DNA from: an uncultured Lachnoclostridium sp.
GTDB lineage: Bacteria; Bacillota; Clostridia; Lachnospirales; Lachnospiraceae
NCBI GenBank assembly: GCA_946415315.1
Contig: CAMKRZ010000013.1
Location: 1-64,000 of the forward strand
DNA length: 64,000 nucleotides
Direction of reading: 5' to 3'
Position 1 is the first letter of the stretch; each line of letters begins with the position of its first letter. The notes under the pieces are model-generated. The model was not told the DNA's origin. It saw only the letters and a list, made by a program, of their open reading frames with translations, and did not search any database. Below are positions 31,223 through 40,393 of the stretch, piece by piece. The position numbers and the translations under genes were made by a program.

Positions 31223-33523
31223 TCAGTCAAGGCTTACCAGAATGCCCTCGAGAAGTCTCCATGTCTCGGGCATGGAATCCATGTAAAGTGTCTCATTGAT
31301 CGAGTGAGGCTCATGGATGTCCGGTCCGATGCTGATCATATCCAGTTTCGGGTTTCGGATCTTGAACGTTCCGCACTCGAGGCCCGCATGGATAGCTACA
31401 ACCCTGATGTCCTTACCGGTCTGATACTTGTACACATCCTTCGCCAGTTTCACAAGGCGGCTGTTCGGGTCCACCGGCCATGCATCCGATCTCTTGCTTC
31501 GCTCGACTTCGTAACCGCACGCTTTCGCGAGCGCAATCTGCGAATCGCAGATCTCGGTCTCCTTCTCCGCGGAGGAACTGCGGACATTGGTCACGCCGTA
31601 CACGCCGTCGGTGTTCAGGTTGAAAATGCCGAGATTGGAGGAACTCTCCACAAGACCTTCCATATCCGCGGACATCGTGTAAACGCCGTTGATCACCTCA
31701 CTTATGAAGCGGAGCGCGGCGTCTCTCTCTTCAGCACTGACTGTCTTCGGTACCGTCTCCTCTTCGTTCAGAGTGAAACTGCAGCCTGCCCCCGACGCTT
31801 TCAGTTTCTCAAAGAAGCTTTCCGTCGCCTGTACAAGCTTCTCACGATCCTTCGAATCGATGGTGATTGTGCAGACGGCTTTCGACGGGATCGCGTTGGC
31901 TGCTGTGCCGCCTTCAAACGAGGCAAGCTCCCACACGATTTCACTCTCACTCAGCGATCCCAGGAATTTTGCCAATTCGATCAGCGCATTCGGTCTGCCC
32001 TTGTCGATGTCAATTCCGGAATGGCCACCCGGCAACCCGGACAGTTCTATCGTGACCGCCATATCGCTCAGTGAATCGAAGTACATAAGCGATCCCCTGA
32101 CCTCAATCGCATCACCGGCTGCGGAGCTGACCAGTACCTCCCCTGCCGACTCATTATCGATGTTGATGAGGTATTTTGCGCCTTGCAACCACGCCTCGCT
32201 CATATTGAACGCGCCGTCCATACCATCCTCCTCGTTCACAGTGATGAGGATGCGCAAAGGCCCATGTGCGATCTTGCCCTGAGTAGCTGCCATGATGAGC
32301 AGACAACCCGTGCCGTCATCGGCACCGAGGGACGTTCCGTCGGCCGTCAGCGTGTTACTGTCCTGATCCCAGATCAGCTTGATCGGGTCATTCAGCGGAT
32401 CGAACGTTTTCCCGTCCTCCGCAACGGCAACCATGTCCATATGACCCTGAAGAATGCACAACGGCAGATTCTCCAGGCCTTCCGTTGCCGGCACCTCGAA
32501 CATGATATTGCCGACCTTATCCATAACAGGCTCCAGTCCCTGCTCCTGCGCCCAGCTCATGAAAAATGCTCCGATTTTCTCCTCATGATGGGACGGTCTC
32601 GGTACCGCTGCAAGTTTTTCAAAATTCTGAACTATATAGGCGAAGATCTCCTCATCGCTCATGCCCGTACTTACGTCGGGTTTCACCGCGAAACCCCATG
32701 CTTCCCACGTCTCGGGGCTCAGCGTCTCCAGGGAGTCGATCACAATGACACAGTCCTTGCTGACATTCTGAAGCACTGTCGCCATCTTATCGTTCGGGAT
32801 CGACACGCAACCGCCGGTGTACGGCTTCTCAGGGCCGAAGCAATGAAGGAAGATCGCGGATCCCTCACCGGGAACACCTTCCTCGTTGTAGCTGATATTC
32901 ATGCAATACTGGTAATGCTCATGATAATCAACGATATGTTCGCTGTTCTCCGTATCGAGATCCGGAAGATCTTTGATGCTCACCATTTCGTTGTAATGGT
33001 AGCCCTCCCGTCCGTCACCGGACCAGTAGTGATCCTCCGTCACCTGAAAATAGTCGAACCCCTTGCAGCCCGGATCTTCCGCGATTCCGAATGCCTTCGT
33101 AAAATGATACGTTCCGACGGGAGTTTTGGCATCTCCCTCCTTTGTCTTGCCAAGGCCGAGTTTACCGATATACCCCGGCGTCGACAGGATCATTTTCCAG
33201 TTTCCGGACGCATCCTTCTCATGCATGGAAACAAACGCCGTGGTCTGACCCACGCCTGCCACGACAAACAACTGATCGGCATTCTTCGCCTCACCGAGTT
33301 TCGCGACCCACTCCGGCGAATCTTCGCGCTCCGCCTCCGGTGTGGGAGTCGTAACCGGCTCCGTAGGCGTAGCCGTCGCCGTCGGATCCGCCTCCTTCGT
33401 CGGCGTCGCGGATGCCTGCGTGTCAGCGGAATCATTGTCCGAAGAATTCCCCGCGCAGCCTGCGAACGAAAGCACCACCAAAACAAACACCAAAACACAT
33501 GCGATCATTTTCTTCCCCATCAT
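31223..33523 (-). CDS. Lipoprotein with L,D-transpeptidase and peptidase D (M20C) domains fused
   Basis: 766 aa. Residues 1-22 are a lipoprotein signal with lipobox LSFAGC, followed by a Thr/Pro-rich linker. Residues of about 85-275 are a YkuD-type L,D-transpeptidase (TPVGTYHFTKAFG; catalytic region LHCFGPEKPYTGGCVSIPND with His and Cys). Residues of about 295-766 match aminoacyl-histidine dipeptidase PepD (LQGHMDMV, SLGADDGTG, ITVNEEDGMDGAF, GGHSGIDID, HAGLECG). PepD is normally a separate cytosolic enzyme, so a surface-tethered copy joined to a peptidoglycan cross-linking domain is unusual; it may trim and transpeptidate wall peptides. The start has AGGAGG upstream. It lies downstream of a sigma factor and small membrane protein in one transcript. 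Confidence 0.9.
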   Translation of the reverse strand: MMGKKMIACVLVFVLVVLSFAGCAGNSSDNDSADTQASATPTKEADPTATATPTEPVTTPTPEAEREDSPEWVAKLGEAKNADQLFVVAGVGQTTAFVSMHEKDASGNWKMILSTPGYIGKLGLGKTKEGDAKTPVGTYHFTKAFGIAEDPGCKGFDYFQVTEDHYWSGDGREGYHYNEMVSIKDLPDLDTENSEHIVDYHEHYQYCMNISYNEEGVPGEGSAIFLHCFGPEKPYTGGCVSIPNDKMATVLQNVSKDCVIVIDSLETLSPETWEAWGFAVKPDVSTGMSDEEIFAYIVQNFEKLAAVPRPSHHEEKIGAFFMSWAQEQGLEPVMDKVGNIMFEVPATEGLENLPLCILQGHMDMVAVAEDGKTFDPLNDPIKLIWDQDSNTLTADGTSLGADDGTGCLLIMAATQGKIAHGPLRILITVNEEDGMDGAFNMSEAWLQGAKYLINIDNESAGEVLVSSAAGDAIEVRGSLMYFDSLSDMAVTIELSGLPGGHSGIDIDKGRPNALIELAKFLGSLSESEIVWELASFEGGTAANAIPSKAVCTITIDSKDREKLVQATESFFEKLKASGAGCSFTLNEEETVPKTVSAEERDAALRFISEVINGVYTMSADMEGLVESSSNLGIFNLNTDGVYGVTNVRSSSAEKETEICDSQIALAKACGYEVERSKRSDAWPVDPNSRLVKLAKDVYKYQTGKDIRVVAIHAGLECGTFKIRNPKLDMISIGPDIHEPHSINETLYMDSMPETWRLLEGILVSLD

Positions 33524-33552
33524 GGAAACCTGTCCTCCTGTCGAAAACATTG

Positions 33553-34002
33553 TCATTCCCGGGTATCCCGACCTTCCGGGTCACTCTCGTTCTGCCCGTC
33601 ATCCGTCCGGTCATGATTCCCGCTTCCTCCGACTGCCATCGCAATCGAATCGTCCGGAATCTTCAGAAAACTCCCGGAGTTCTCCGACGATTCCGTGTCG
33701 TTCTCACGGCTGACCTGTCCCCGCCTCTTCGCGCTCACGCCGATCACGACGCCCAGCGCAAATGCAACAACTCCGGCCAGCACATAACCGACTGCATGAT
33801 CATACAGCCCCGCAAGCCATCCGAGCACTCCCGAGGAAGCGCCGAAGGTATTCGCAAGTAACCCGGTCAGAAGCACACCGAAGCACACGAACAGAACGGC
33901 AGTCGTCACTCCCGTCACAATCGCCCTGCGTCGCTCCTTCCTGTGCTGTCTGGCAGCCATCTTCTCATGAAGCTTTGCAATTTTCTCCTCAGCCGTCATC
34001 AT
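33553..34002 (-). CDS. Two-helix membrane protein partnered with a sigma factor (possible anti-sigma)
   Basis: 149 aa from the ATG at 34002 (GGAGG eight bases upstream). A cytoplasmic charged N-terminus (TAEEKIAKLHEKMAARQHRK) precedes two transmembrane helices (IVTGVTTAVLFVCFGVLLTG and AVGYVLAGVVAFALGVVIGV) and an acidic Ser/Asn/Asp-rich tail. The frame stays open upstream to about 34119 with protein-like sequence (RLSTEQQEIWFTEAVTTKEV), so a longer product from a TTG start is possible. Its place directly after the sigma gene and before the fusion lipoprotein suggests an anti-sigma role. No known anti-sigma domain is evident. Confidence 0.65.
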   Translation of the reverse strand: MMTAEEKIAKLHEKMAARQHRKERRRAIVTGVTTAVLFVCFGVLLTGLLANTFGASSGVLGWLAGLYDHAVGYVLAGVVAFALGVVIGVSAKRRGQVSRENDTESSENSGSFLKIPDDSIAMAVGGSGNHDRTDDGQNESDPEGRDTRE

Positions 34003-34232
34003 GAGGTTTGCCTCCACTTCCTTTGTGGTTACCGCTTCCGTGAACCATATCTCCTGCTGTTCGGTGCTCAGGCGGGTTGCGACCTTGAGCACACCGTGCC
34101 CAAGGAATCTCCGCAACACAAGGCTGTTTCACAACATCTTACCGCTGCAGGGATCATGCTTCGCAAACCGCTCGAGATTAACACTTTCATCCTATATGTC
34201 AGCGGGGAAGCGAAAAATCCTAACCACAAAAT

Positions 34233-34784
34233 TCAATCCAATATCGCACTCGTCACGCCTTCTTTTTCCAACTCTTTGCGCATCTGTTTCTTGCCGTTCA
34301 TCAGAAGGTTGTCGATCCGCTTGTTGTTGCACTTCAGCACATCGGCGGCATCCGTGTAGTTCATGCCCATCCCGTAGATCAGCCACAGCGCCTCCCGGTA
34401 CTGCGGCGCGATCCGGTTCAGACACTTCTGTACGATGTTGTCGCGATCGCTCTTCACGGTGAAGTCCTCGGGCGTATCGTCCGTCGATGCGACGTCCTCC
34501 TCGAGATTAAACTCGACATGCCGCAGTTTCCTTCTCCACAGCGAATTGGCCTTCAGCCGCGCCATTCGGAACAGATACGCGCGGAAATGCCCTTCCATGA
34601 TCTTCGGCTTGTCCACCAGGATCACGGCGAAACACTCCAGCATCAGATCCTCCGCGTCCTCCATGTTGTGGAGAAATGCGTTCAGATATGACGTCACTGC
34701 CTTACTCAGCCCTAACATCAGCTGATCGCCGGCAGCAGCATTTCCCGCAAGATACTGGCGGTACAGTTCATCGTCACTGAGCAT
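34233..34784 (-). CDS. ECF-type RNA polymerase sigma factor
   Basis: 183 aa. Region 2 spans about residues 15-85 (MEDAEDLMLECFAVILVDKP, FRAYLFRMARLKANSLWRRK); region 4 spans about 118-175 (IAPQYREALWLIYGMGMNYT, then DAADVLKCNNKRIDNLLMNG). Such factors redirect RNA polymerase to stress or envelope genes. The start follows AAAGGAGG. The promoter is TTGAAA-18-TATATT. The following genes encode a membrane protein and the L,D-transpeptidase/peptidase lipoprotein, so the regulon probably concerns the envelope. The promoter it recognises is unknown. Confidence 0.9.
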   Translation of the reverse strand: MLSDDELYRQYLAGNAAAGDQLMLGLSKAVTSYLNAFLHNMEDAEDLMLECFAVILVDKPKIMEGHFRAYLFRMARLKANSLWRRKLRHVEFNLEEDVASTDDTPEDFTVKSDRDNIVQKCLNRIAPQYREALWLIYGMGMNYTDAADVLKCNNKRIDNLLMNGKKQMRKELEKEGVTSAILD

Positions 34785-34834
34785 GGCAGGTTCCTCCTTT
34801 GTTTACTGTTCCGCACAATCCCGGAACATTTAAT

Positions 34835-34864
34835 AATATAACATAATACCGGATGAATTTTCAA
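34835..34864 (-). promoter_or_regulatory. Promoter of the sigma factor operon
   Basis: Minus-strand TTGAAA (34859-34864), 18-base spacer, TATATT (34835-34840), about 50 bases upstream of the sigma-factor start codon. It directly follows the terminator of the PatB-type gene. Confidence 0.6.
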
Positions 34865-34900
34865 CCGCGAATATGGCGCTGCGCCCCCGTTTTGCAACCG

Positions 34901-34935
34901 AAAAAAGGGAACCGCTGCGCGTCAGCGATCCCCTT
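34901..34935 (-). terminator. Intrinsic terminator after the PatB-type gene
   Basis: A 13-bp stem (AAGGGGATCGCTG with CAGCGGTTCCCTT, two wobble pairs), 5-base loop, then six T residues on the minus strand, starting 20 bases after the stop at 34956. Confidence 0.9.
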
Positions 34936-34955
34936 CACCTCGATCCTTCCGTTCT

Positions 34956-36143
34956 CTATGTTGTTGCCGGCTCGTTCGCGGCTTTCATCAGCATCGAAAG
35001 ACCTCTGACAAGCCTCTCGGTCCCGTCCTCGCACACGGCTCTCGGGCACGCGATGTTCATGCGCAGATGATGCTCGCCGCCGGTCCCGTACTGAACACCG
35101 TCACTCACGAACAGCCCCGTCATTTTCCGAAGTTTTCCAGCGATCTCGCGGCTGTCTCCCGGGATTGCGCTCACGTCGATCCACAGCAGATACGTTGCCT
35201 CGCTCTCTGTGACGCGCACCTGCGGAAGTGCTTCATTCAGCTTATTTATAACAATTCTACTATTGTAGAAAATGTACTCTCTCAGCTCGTCCAGCCACGC
35301 TTCGCCCTTCTCGAATGCCGTGATCGCCGCCGTAGTCGCGAACGCGTTCGGCTCGGCAACCTCATCGGTGTTGAGCGCGCGCCGGATCTTGTGGCGCAGT
35401 ACCGGGTTCGGCACGTAAACCGCTGCCGTCTGAAGTCCGGCAAGGTTGAACGCCTTCGTCGGGGCGATGCAGGTGATGCTCACCTCGCGGCACTCCTCCG
35501 ACACCGACGCGAACGGCACATACTCCCTCCCTGGCGCGGTGATATCGCAGTGGATCTCATCCGCGATGACCGTCACGTGATATTTCTTCGCCAGACGGCC
35601 GACCTCAGCGAGCGTCTCGCGGTCCCAGATCTTCCCGACAGGGTTGTGCGGGTTGCACAGAAGCATGAGCGTCGTCTGCGGATCCGCCATGTCCTGCTCA
35701 AGCCTTGCCAGATCCATCGTGTAGGCTCTGCCGTCGTACACAAGCGGGCTTTCCAGCGCGCGACAGCCGTTGTTTCGTATGCAGTTAAAGAAAATATTGT
35801 ACACCGGCGTCTGCAGGATCACATTCTCATTGGGCGTGGTCAGTTTCCGCACGGTCGACGAAATCGCGGGAATCACGCCTGTGCAGAAAACGAGCGCGTC
35901 CCTGTCCATCGCAAGCCCGTGGCGCCGCTGCCACCAGCCGGCATACGCCTCACGCCAGCGGTCGGAAACATCCGTGTACCCGAACACTCCGTGCGCAAGC
36001 CGTTCCGCCAGCGCCTCGCGGATCTCCGGAGCGGTCTGAAAATCCATGTCTGCCACCCACATGGGAAGCTCGTTCTCGCCGACATCCCATTTGGAGGAAT
36101 CGGTTCCCCGCCGGTTTACGATTGTGTCAAAGTCGTATTTCAT
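34956..36143 (-). CDS. PatB/MalY-type PLP-dependent cystathionine beta-lyase or aminotransferase
   Basis: 395 aa, the usual size. It is a fold-type I PLP enzyme of the MalY/PatB subgroup: the N-terminal FDTIVNRRGTDSSKWD and MWVADMDFQT motifs are diagnostic, NPHNPVGKIW and ADEIHCDI follow, and the PLP lysine lies in APTKAFNLAGLQ. The expected reaction is C-S lysis of cystathionine or related thioethers, giving homocysteine, pyruvate and ammonia. It ends at a strong terminator. AAAGGAC and GGGGAG lie before the start. Confidence 0.92.
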   Translation of the reverse strand: MKYDFDTIVNRRGTDSSKWDVGENELPMWVADMDFQTAPEIREALAERLAHGVFGYTDVSDRWREAYAGWWQRRHGLAMDRDALVFCTGVIPAISSTVRKLTTPNENVILQTPVYNIFFNCIRNNGCRALESPLVYDGRAYTMDLARLEQDMADPQTTLMLLCNPHNPVGKIWDRETLAEVGRLAKKYHVTVIADEIHCDITAPGREYVPFASVSEECREVSITCIAPTKAFNLAGLQTAAVYVPNPVLRHKIRRALNTDEVAEPNAFATTAAITAFEKGEAWLDELREYIFYNSRIVINKLNEALPQVRVTESEATYLLWIDVSAIPGDSREIAGKLRKMTGLFVSDGVQYGTGGEHHLRMNIACPRAVCEDGTERLVRGLSMLMKAANEPATT

Positions 36144-36219
36144 ACCGTCCTTTGCTCCCCTTCCGGAAATGCGTTGTCACACGTCCCCGCGCCTGTGGAA
36201 AATGCCTGTCTTCGCCGTG

Positions 36220-37101
36220 TCAGCCTCTCAGCCACTCCGGCCGGTCGGACTGCTTCTCGATATCGTTGCACAGGATTTTCGTCTTCAACGGGTCGATCTT
36301 GTCCTTCTCGATGATCAGTTCGCCGATGCTCTCCGCCCGGATCGTGCCCGATCCCGGATTGAACACGCTCTCCACCTTCGAGTTGATCTCCGCATCAACG
36401 TTCGAGTACTCAAACGCAAGCGTCGTGTTGATAAGCTTACAGTTCTTCATCACAAGATTGTCGATGTAGCACATGCCCTGCAAACTCTCGATCGTGCAGT
36501 TGATGAGCGTAAGATTTTTCGAATTCCAGCCGAGATACTCGCCCGAGATGAACGAGTCGTACACGGTGATGTCCTCGCTGTTCCAGAACGCGTCCTTCGT
36601 CAGGAGCCGTGAGTTGCGGATCACCACGCGCTTCGCGCCGTCGAAGGAATAGTTTCCGTCGAGCCGCAGCCCGTCAATCTCCATGTCAGAACAGTTCATC
36701 GCAAAATAATCCCCTTTGGCGACGGTGACGTTGGTCAGCTTCACGTCGGTGCAGCTCCACATCGTCTCCTTCGCGTCGGTGAACGCGACGTCCCGAAGTA
36801 CGATCCCGCGGCTTCTGCGGAAATTCTTCGGCGCCTGGATCACGGCATTGTTCACTTCTATGTCCGAGGTGTACCACACGCCTGCGCGCGCCATCTCAAA
36901 CCAGGTGCAGTCCGTCGCTTTCACGCCGTTGCAGTACCACAGCGGGTATTTCCAGCGGAACAGTGTGTCGATAAGTTCAATGTTCGAGCTCTCCTTGAGA
37001 GGCGACTCCCCACCGTCAAACACGCACGCCTTTATGCACAGATCGCGGCTGCCGAACAGCGCCCGCTCCCCGGTCAATAGTTTCTGTTGAATTTCATTCA
37101 T
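36220..37101 (-). CDS. DUF3737 family right-handed beta-helix protein
   Basis: 293 aa. The sequence has the DUF3737 opening (LTGERALFGSRDLCIKACVF) and then regular 20-22-residue turns (VNNAVIQAPKNFRRSRGIVL, VLRDVAFTDAKETMWSCTDV, YDSFISGEYLGWNSKNLTLI) typical of a parallel beta-helix. No signal peptide is present, so it is cytoplasmic. The function of this family is not established. GAGGGAGG precedes ATG. The 170-base gap upstream holds no gene and only a weak promoter candidate. Confidence 0.88.
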   Translation of the reverse strand: MNEIQQKLLTGERALFGSRDLCIKACVFDGGESPLKESSNIELIDTLFRWKYPLWYCNGVKATDCTWFEMARAGVWYTSDIEVNNAVIQAPKNFRRSRGIVLRDVAFTDAKETMWSCTDVKLTNVTVAKGDYFAMNCSDMEIDGLRLDGNYSFDGAKRVVIRNSRLLTKDAFWNSEDITVYDSFISGEYLGWNSKNLTLINCTIESLQGMCYIDNLVMKNCKLINTTLAFEYSNVDAEINSKVESVFNPGSGTIRAESIGELIIEKDKIDPLKTKILCNDIEKQSDRPEWLRG

Positions 37102-37271
37102 GAATTATCCTCCCTCTGAGGGGAACCGTGCAAGTCTCACGGCGCACAGTTCTTTCCGCTTATTCTCACGGTTCTATAGTACCATTTTACGTCGGATAAG
37201 TCTTTGGATTATGTTTCACGGTTGTTGTTTTTTTCAATAATTCTGGCACCAAACGTACCGCTTTTCTCCGG

Positions 37272-37829
37272 TTACTCCTGCGCAGATGCTGCCGCAAGCT
37301 CCTGCATCCCGTCTGCAACCTCCCGCATCGTCTGCCCGTAATCGACGTCGATCAGCGTGACCGTTTCCCCTGCCGCGCGAAAGCCCTCGATGAACTTTCG
37401 GTTGTCCTCCTTCACGCACGCCGCCTCGAGGTCGAACTCGTACAGCCTGCTCTCGACATCCGAGCGGTGCTCGCGGATCGCGCCGAAGTTAGCGTCGATG
37501 TATGCGTCCGTCATCGCGAGGCACACGAACCGGATGTCCGTGAGATACTCCTCCGAAAAATCCTTCCGCCAGCCGTACGGCACGTAGCAGCCCTCAACGA
37601 TCATGTTCTGCCGGTTCTCGATCGCCGTCTTGATCATCTCCCGCACGATCGGCCAGAGGTAGCCCGTCAGCTCGTCATCGTCCTCCGGCGTAAGCGTCGT
37701 GTTTCCACTGCGGATCAGGCCCATTTTCAGATGGTCGATCGACAGATACGGAAAATGCAGTTTCTCCAGCAGTCTCTGCGACAGCGCCGTCTTGCCGACG
37801 TGCGACGCGCCTGTGATCAAGATTATCAT
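37272..37829 (-). CDS. P-loop kinase-like ATPase (AAA/zeta-type), substrate unknown
   Basis: 185 aa from the ATG at 37829, preceded by GAGGAC. The opening is a Walker A (IILITGASHVGKTA) followed by a kinase-like DHLKMGL motif and IVEGCYVP, as in small nucleotide or adenylate-kinase-like enzymes that phosphorylate metabolites. The C-terminal part is helical. An upstream extension to 37943 would be arginine- and serine-rich noise and lacks a ribosome site. It follows the next gene by 25 bases, so the two are probably cotranscribed. Confidence 0.8.
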   Translation of the reverse strand: MIILITGASHVGKTALSQRLLEKLHFPYLSIDHLKMGLIRSGNTTLTPEDDDELTGYLWPIVREMIKTAIENRQNMIVEGCYVPYGWRKDFSEEYLTDIRFVCLAMTDAYIDANFGAIREHRSDVESRLYEFDLEAACVKEDNRKFIEGFRAAGETVTLIDVDYGQTMREVADGMQELAAASAQE

Positions 37830-37854
37830 GTTCAGTCCTCGTAAATCTTTTCTG

Positions 37855-38490
37855 TTATACCGGGCGATCCCACGCGTACTCGACCTCGTCGATGTAACCC
37901 GCTCCTGCCCGGACGGCCCGCACCTCCGCGATGCACTGCTCAAGGCACATCCCGATACACTCGTCCGCCATTTCCCGCGTAAAAAAGAAGATATCTCCGT
38001 CTACTTTTCTTCCGAAATACGACCGGTAGCTCTGCAGGAATCCGCTCAGGTCAAAGCACTCGTCCCTAAACAGCGGCTCCGCCTCGACTCCATCAGGCAG
38101 CGCGATGTCCGGAGTGAGCCCGTACCGGTCGATGATGTAACTGTTGGTGATCGCGTAATCGTTGTGCAGCCGCTCCCGGTTGCCCTCCGGCATCGGATTC
38201 CAGTGATGGATCCGATAGACATAGCACCGGAACACGAGGTCCTGCACCAGATGAAGATAGTACCCCAGATACAGAGGATCATTCTTCAGCTGCTCCGCAA
38301 ACTGCGCGCGAAATCCCGGAAGATCGTACGTCTTCTTCGCCCCGTCGCAAACATTGATCTTTCTGTGCCCGTTGCCCGGTCCCGCCGCGTCGGGGAGCAT
38401 CGATCCGAGCAGAAATCGGTTCCGCTCAATGTCCGGAAACTCCCGAAGGACGCCCGTGGAGATCGCCACATGCATAATACTGGATGCCAT
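37855..38490 (-). CDS. Zinc-dependent phospholipase C-like hydrolase
   Basis: 211 aa. Features that match the Zn-dependent PLC-like family are MHVAISTGVL at the start, FLLGSMLPDA with an early aspartate, and LGYYLHLVQDLVF with a helix-borne His and Asp. No signal peptide is seen, so it would be intracellular, and the substrate is unlikely to be phospholipid in every family member. AAGGAG precedes ATG. The kinase-like gene follows by 25 bases. The family call is moderate. Confidence 0.6.
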   Translation of the reverse strand: MASSIMHVAISTGVLREFPDIERNRFLLGSMLPDAAGPGNGHRKINVCDGAKKTYDLPGFRAQFAEQLKNDPLYLGYYLHLVQDLVFRCYVYRIHHWNPMPEGNRERLHNDYAITNSYIIDRYGLTPDIALPDGVEAEPLFRDECFDLSGFLQSYRSYFGRKVDGDIFFFTREMADECIGMCLEQCIAEVRAVRAGAGYIDEVEYAWDRPV

Positions 38491-38544
38491 ACACTCTCCT
38501 TCATTTTCCGCGCAGACCGTTCAATCGGCCGCGCTCTCCCACAC

Positions 38545-39438
38545 TCATTTTCCCGACCCGATAAAGTCGAAAATGCTCATCTGCCCGGACTTGTCCGGCA
38601 GTTCATTCATGTACGCGAAGCACTCATCCTCCTTGTACAGGATCCCGTGCTCCCTGCAGGTGCTGCGCAGAAGCTCCGTCAGTTCCTTTCTGTTCGGGCT
38701 CGGCAGCTCGTACGCGTTTCCGTATTCGCGGATGTACCGCTCCTTCATCCCCGGAAAATGCCGGTCCAGCGCCGCGTAGTAGTACTCCCGATCGCCCTCC
38801 CGAAGCGTCAGCCCCATGCCGAACGAGATGATACCCTTCACACCGACGCGGACACACTCCCGAAGGATCGCGCCCACATTTTCCGCGGTATCATTGATGT
38901 ACGGAAGGATCGGCGTGAGCCACACGATCATGGGGATGCCGCGCTTGCGCATCTCCTCCAGCACTTCGATCCGGCGCTTCGTGTTGCACACGTTCGGCTC
39001 GAGAATGCCGCAAAGCTTGTCGTCGTAGGTCGTCAGCGTCATCTGCACCACACATTTGGCGCGCCGGTTGATCTCGTCGAGAAGATCGATGTCCTGCAGG
39101 ATCCGGTCCGATTTGGTCTGGATCGCCGCTCCGAAGCCGTGATCCCGGATGATCTCGAGGCACCGCCTTGTCAGCCGCAGTTGCTCCTCGCAGTGCATGT
39201 ACGGGTCGGACATCGAACCCGTGCCGATCATACCGCATTTTCTCTTCGACCGAAGCGCGGCCTCCAGCAGTTCCGGCGCGTTCTGCTTCACCTCGATGTC
39301 CTCGAACGGATGCGTGAACTGGTAGCATTTGCTTCGGCTGTCGCAGTAGATGCACCCGTGCGAACAGCCGCGGTAAATGTTCATCCCGAAGTGCCCGCCG
39401 CTGCCGGTGAGAATCCCTTTTGCTTCCACAAAATGCAT
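38545..39438 (-). CDS. SPL family radical SAM protein
   Basis: 297 aa. The radical SAM cluster motif appears as RGCSHGCIYCDSR (Cys-x3-Cys-x2-Cys, residues of about 24-37), with the SPL-family GTGSMSDPYMHCE and TLTTYDDKLCGILEPN segments. It belongs to the spore photoproduct lyase-like group, but true SplB enzymes act on DNA lesions and are longer, so this paralogue may do something else. The distal YKEDECFAYMNE motif is typical of the smaller members. The gene has a weak ribosome site. Confidence 0.9.
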   Translation of the reverse strand: MHFVEAKGILTGSGGHFGMNIYRGCSHGCIYCDSRSKCYQFTHPFEDIEVKQNAPELLEAALRSKRKCGMIGTGSMSDPYMHCEEQLRLTRRCLEIIRDHGFGAAIQTKSDRILQDIDLLDEINRRAKCVVQMTLTTYDDKLCGILEPNVCNTKRRIEVLEEMRKRGIPMIVWLTPILPYINDTAENVGAILRECVRVGVKGIISFGMGLTLREGDREYYYAALDRHFPGMKERYIREYGNAYELPSPNRKELTELLRSTCREHGILYKEDECFAYMNELPDKSGQMSIFDFIGSGK

Positions 39439-39530
39439 GCCGTACGTACCGTCCTGTCATTGATCGTCCAACATCACAAACCGCCGGTGCTCCGAAGAAT
39501 ACCGACAGAACCGAAGCGGACCGAAGCCGT

Positions 39531-40376
39531 TTATTTCAACAATTCCCAGAAGCTGATCGCGCTGGCGGCAGCGACATTCAGCGAGTCGACGCCGTTGTGC
39601 ATCGGGATCATGACCCGATAATCGCACGCGGCGATCACTTCCTTCGGCAGACCGTAGCCCTCGTTGCCGAGAATGATCGCCAGCTTTTCATTTGCCCGGA
39701 TCGCGTCGTTGTCGATGCCGGTCGAATCCTCGGTCAGCGCCATTGCAACGGTCTTGAACCCATAGGACTGAATCGTGCGGATCAGCGCGGTCTCCCTGCA
39801 CTCCTCCTTCACGGCCATTGTCCACGGGATCTGAAAGACCGTTCCCATGCTGACTCTCGAGGAGCGTCTCGCGAGAGGATCCACGGAGTCGGAGGAAAGC
39901 AGAACGCCGTCCATTCCGAGCGCCGCGGCGTTACGGAAGATCGAGCCGACATTGGTCGGATTTTCCACATCGAACGCGACCGCGATGCGCTTCTTGCCCC
40001 GGCAGAACTCCTCCACGGAGGACACCGGTTTTCTGCGCAGGATCATCCAGTGGCCGCGGATCAGCGCGTAGCCGGTAAGCCGGGTGATCAGTTCACTGTC
40101 CGCGGTGTACACCGGGATGGACTCCCGTTTTTCGCGGCCCCAGATCTTCTCGATCGCGTCGAAGGCCGGGCCTGCCTCATCCTCCAGCCGGCTGGTCTCC
40201 ACAAGCATCGAGAGCGGCTCGTATCCCGCCTCCAGCGCGCGCAGGATCACGCCCGCGCTCTCTGCGAGGAACACCCCCTCGTCCGGCTCGAAATACCGGT
40301 ATAGCTGCCTGTCGGACAAACGCTCAAACACGTCCAGTTCCGGCGCGTTGATGTCTTCTATCGTAATCAGATTCAT
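39531..40376 (-). CDS. TrmH/SpoU family RNA 2'-O-methyltransferase
   Basis: 281 aa. The SPOUT knot motifs are present: NPTNVGSIFRNAAALG, LAIILGNEGYGLP, and the C-terminal VDSLNVAAASAISFWELLK. The N-terminal 110 residues are an RNA-binding substrate domain as in RlmB-like enzymes. The expected product is a 2'-O-methylated ribose in rRNA or tRNA; the target base is unknown. The start is preceded by GGAAGAG. Confidence 0.93.
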   Translation of the reverse strand: MNLITIEDINAPELDVFERLSDRQLYRYFEPDEGVFLAESAGVILRALEAGYEPLSMLVETSRLEDEAGPAFDAIEKIWGREKRESIPVYTADSELITRLTGYALIRGHWMILRRKPVSSVEEFCRGKKRIAVAFDVENPTNVGSIFRNAAALGMDGVLLSSDSVDPLARRSSRVSMGTVFQIPWTMAVKEECRETALIRTIQSYGFKTVAMALTEDSTGIDNDAIRANEKLAIILGNEGYGLPKEVIAACDYRVMIPMHNGVDSLNVAAASAISFWELLK

Positions 40377-40393
40377 ATCGATCTCTTCCCAGC

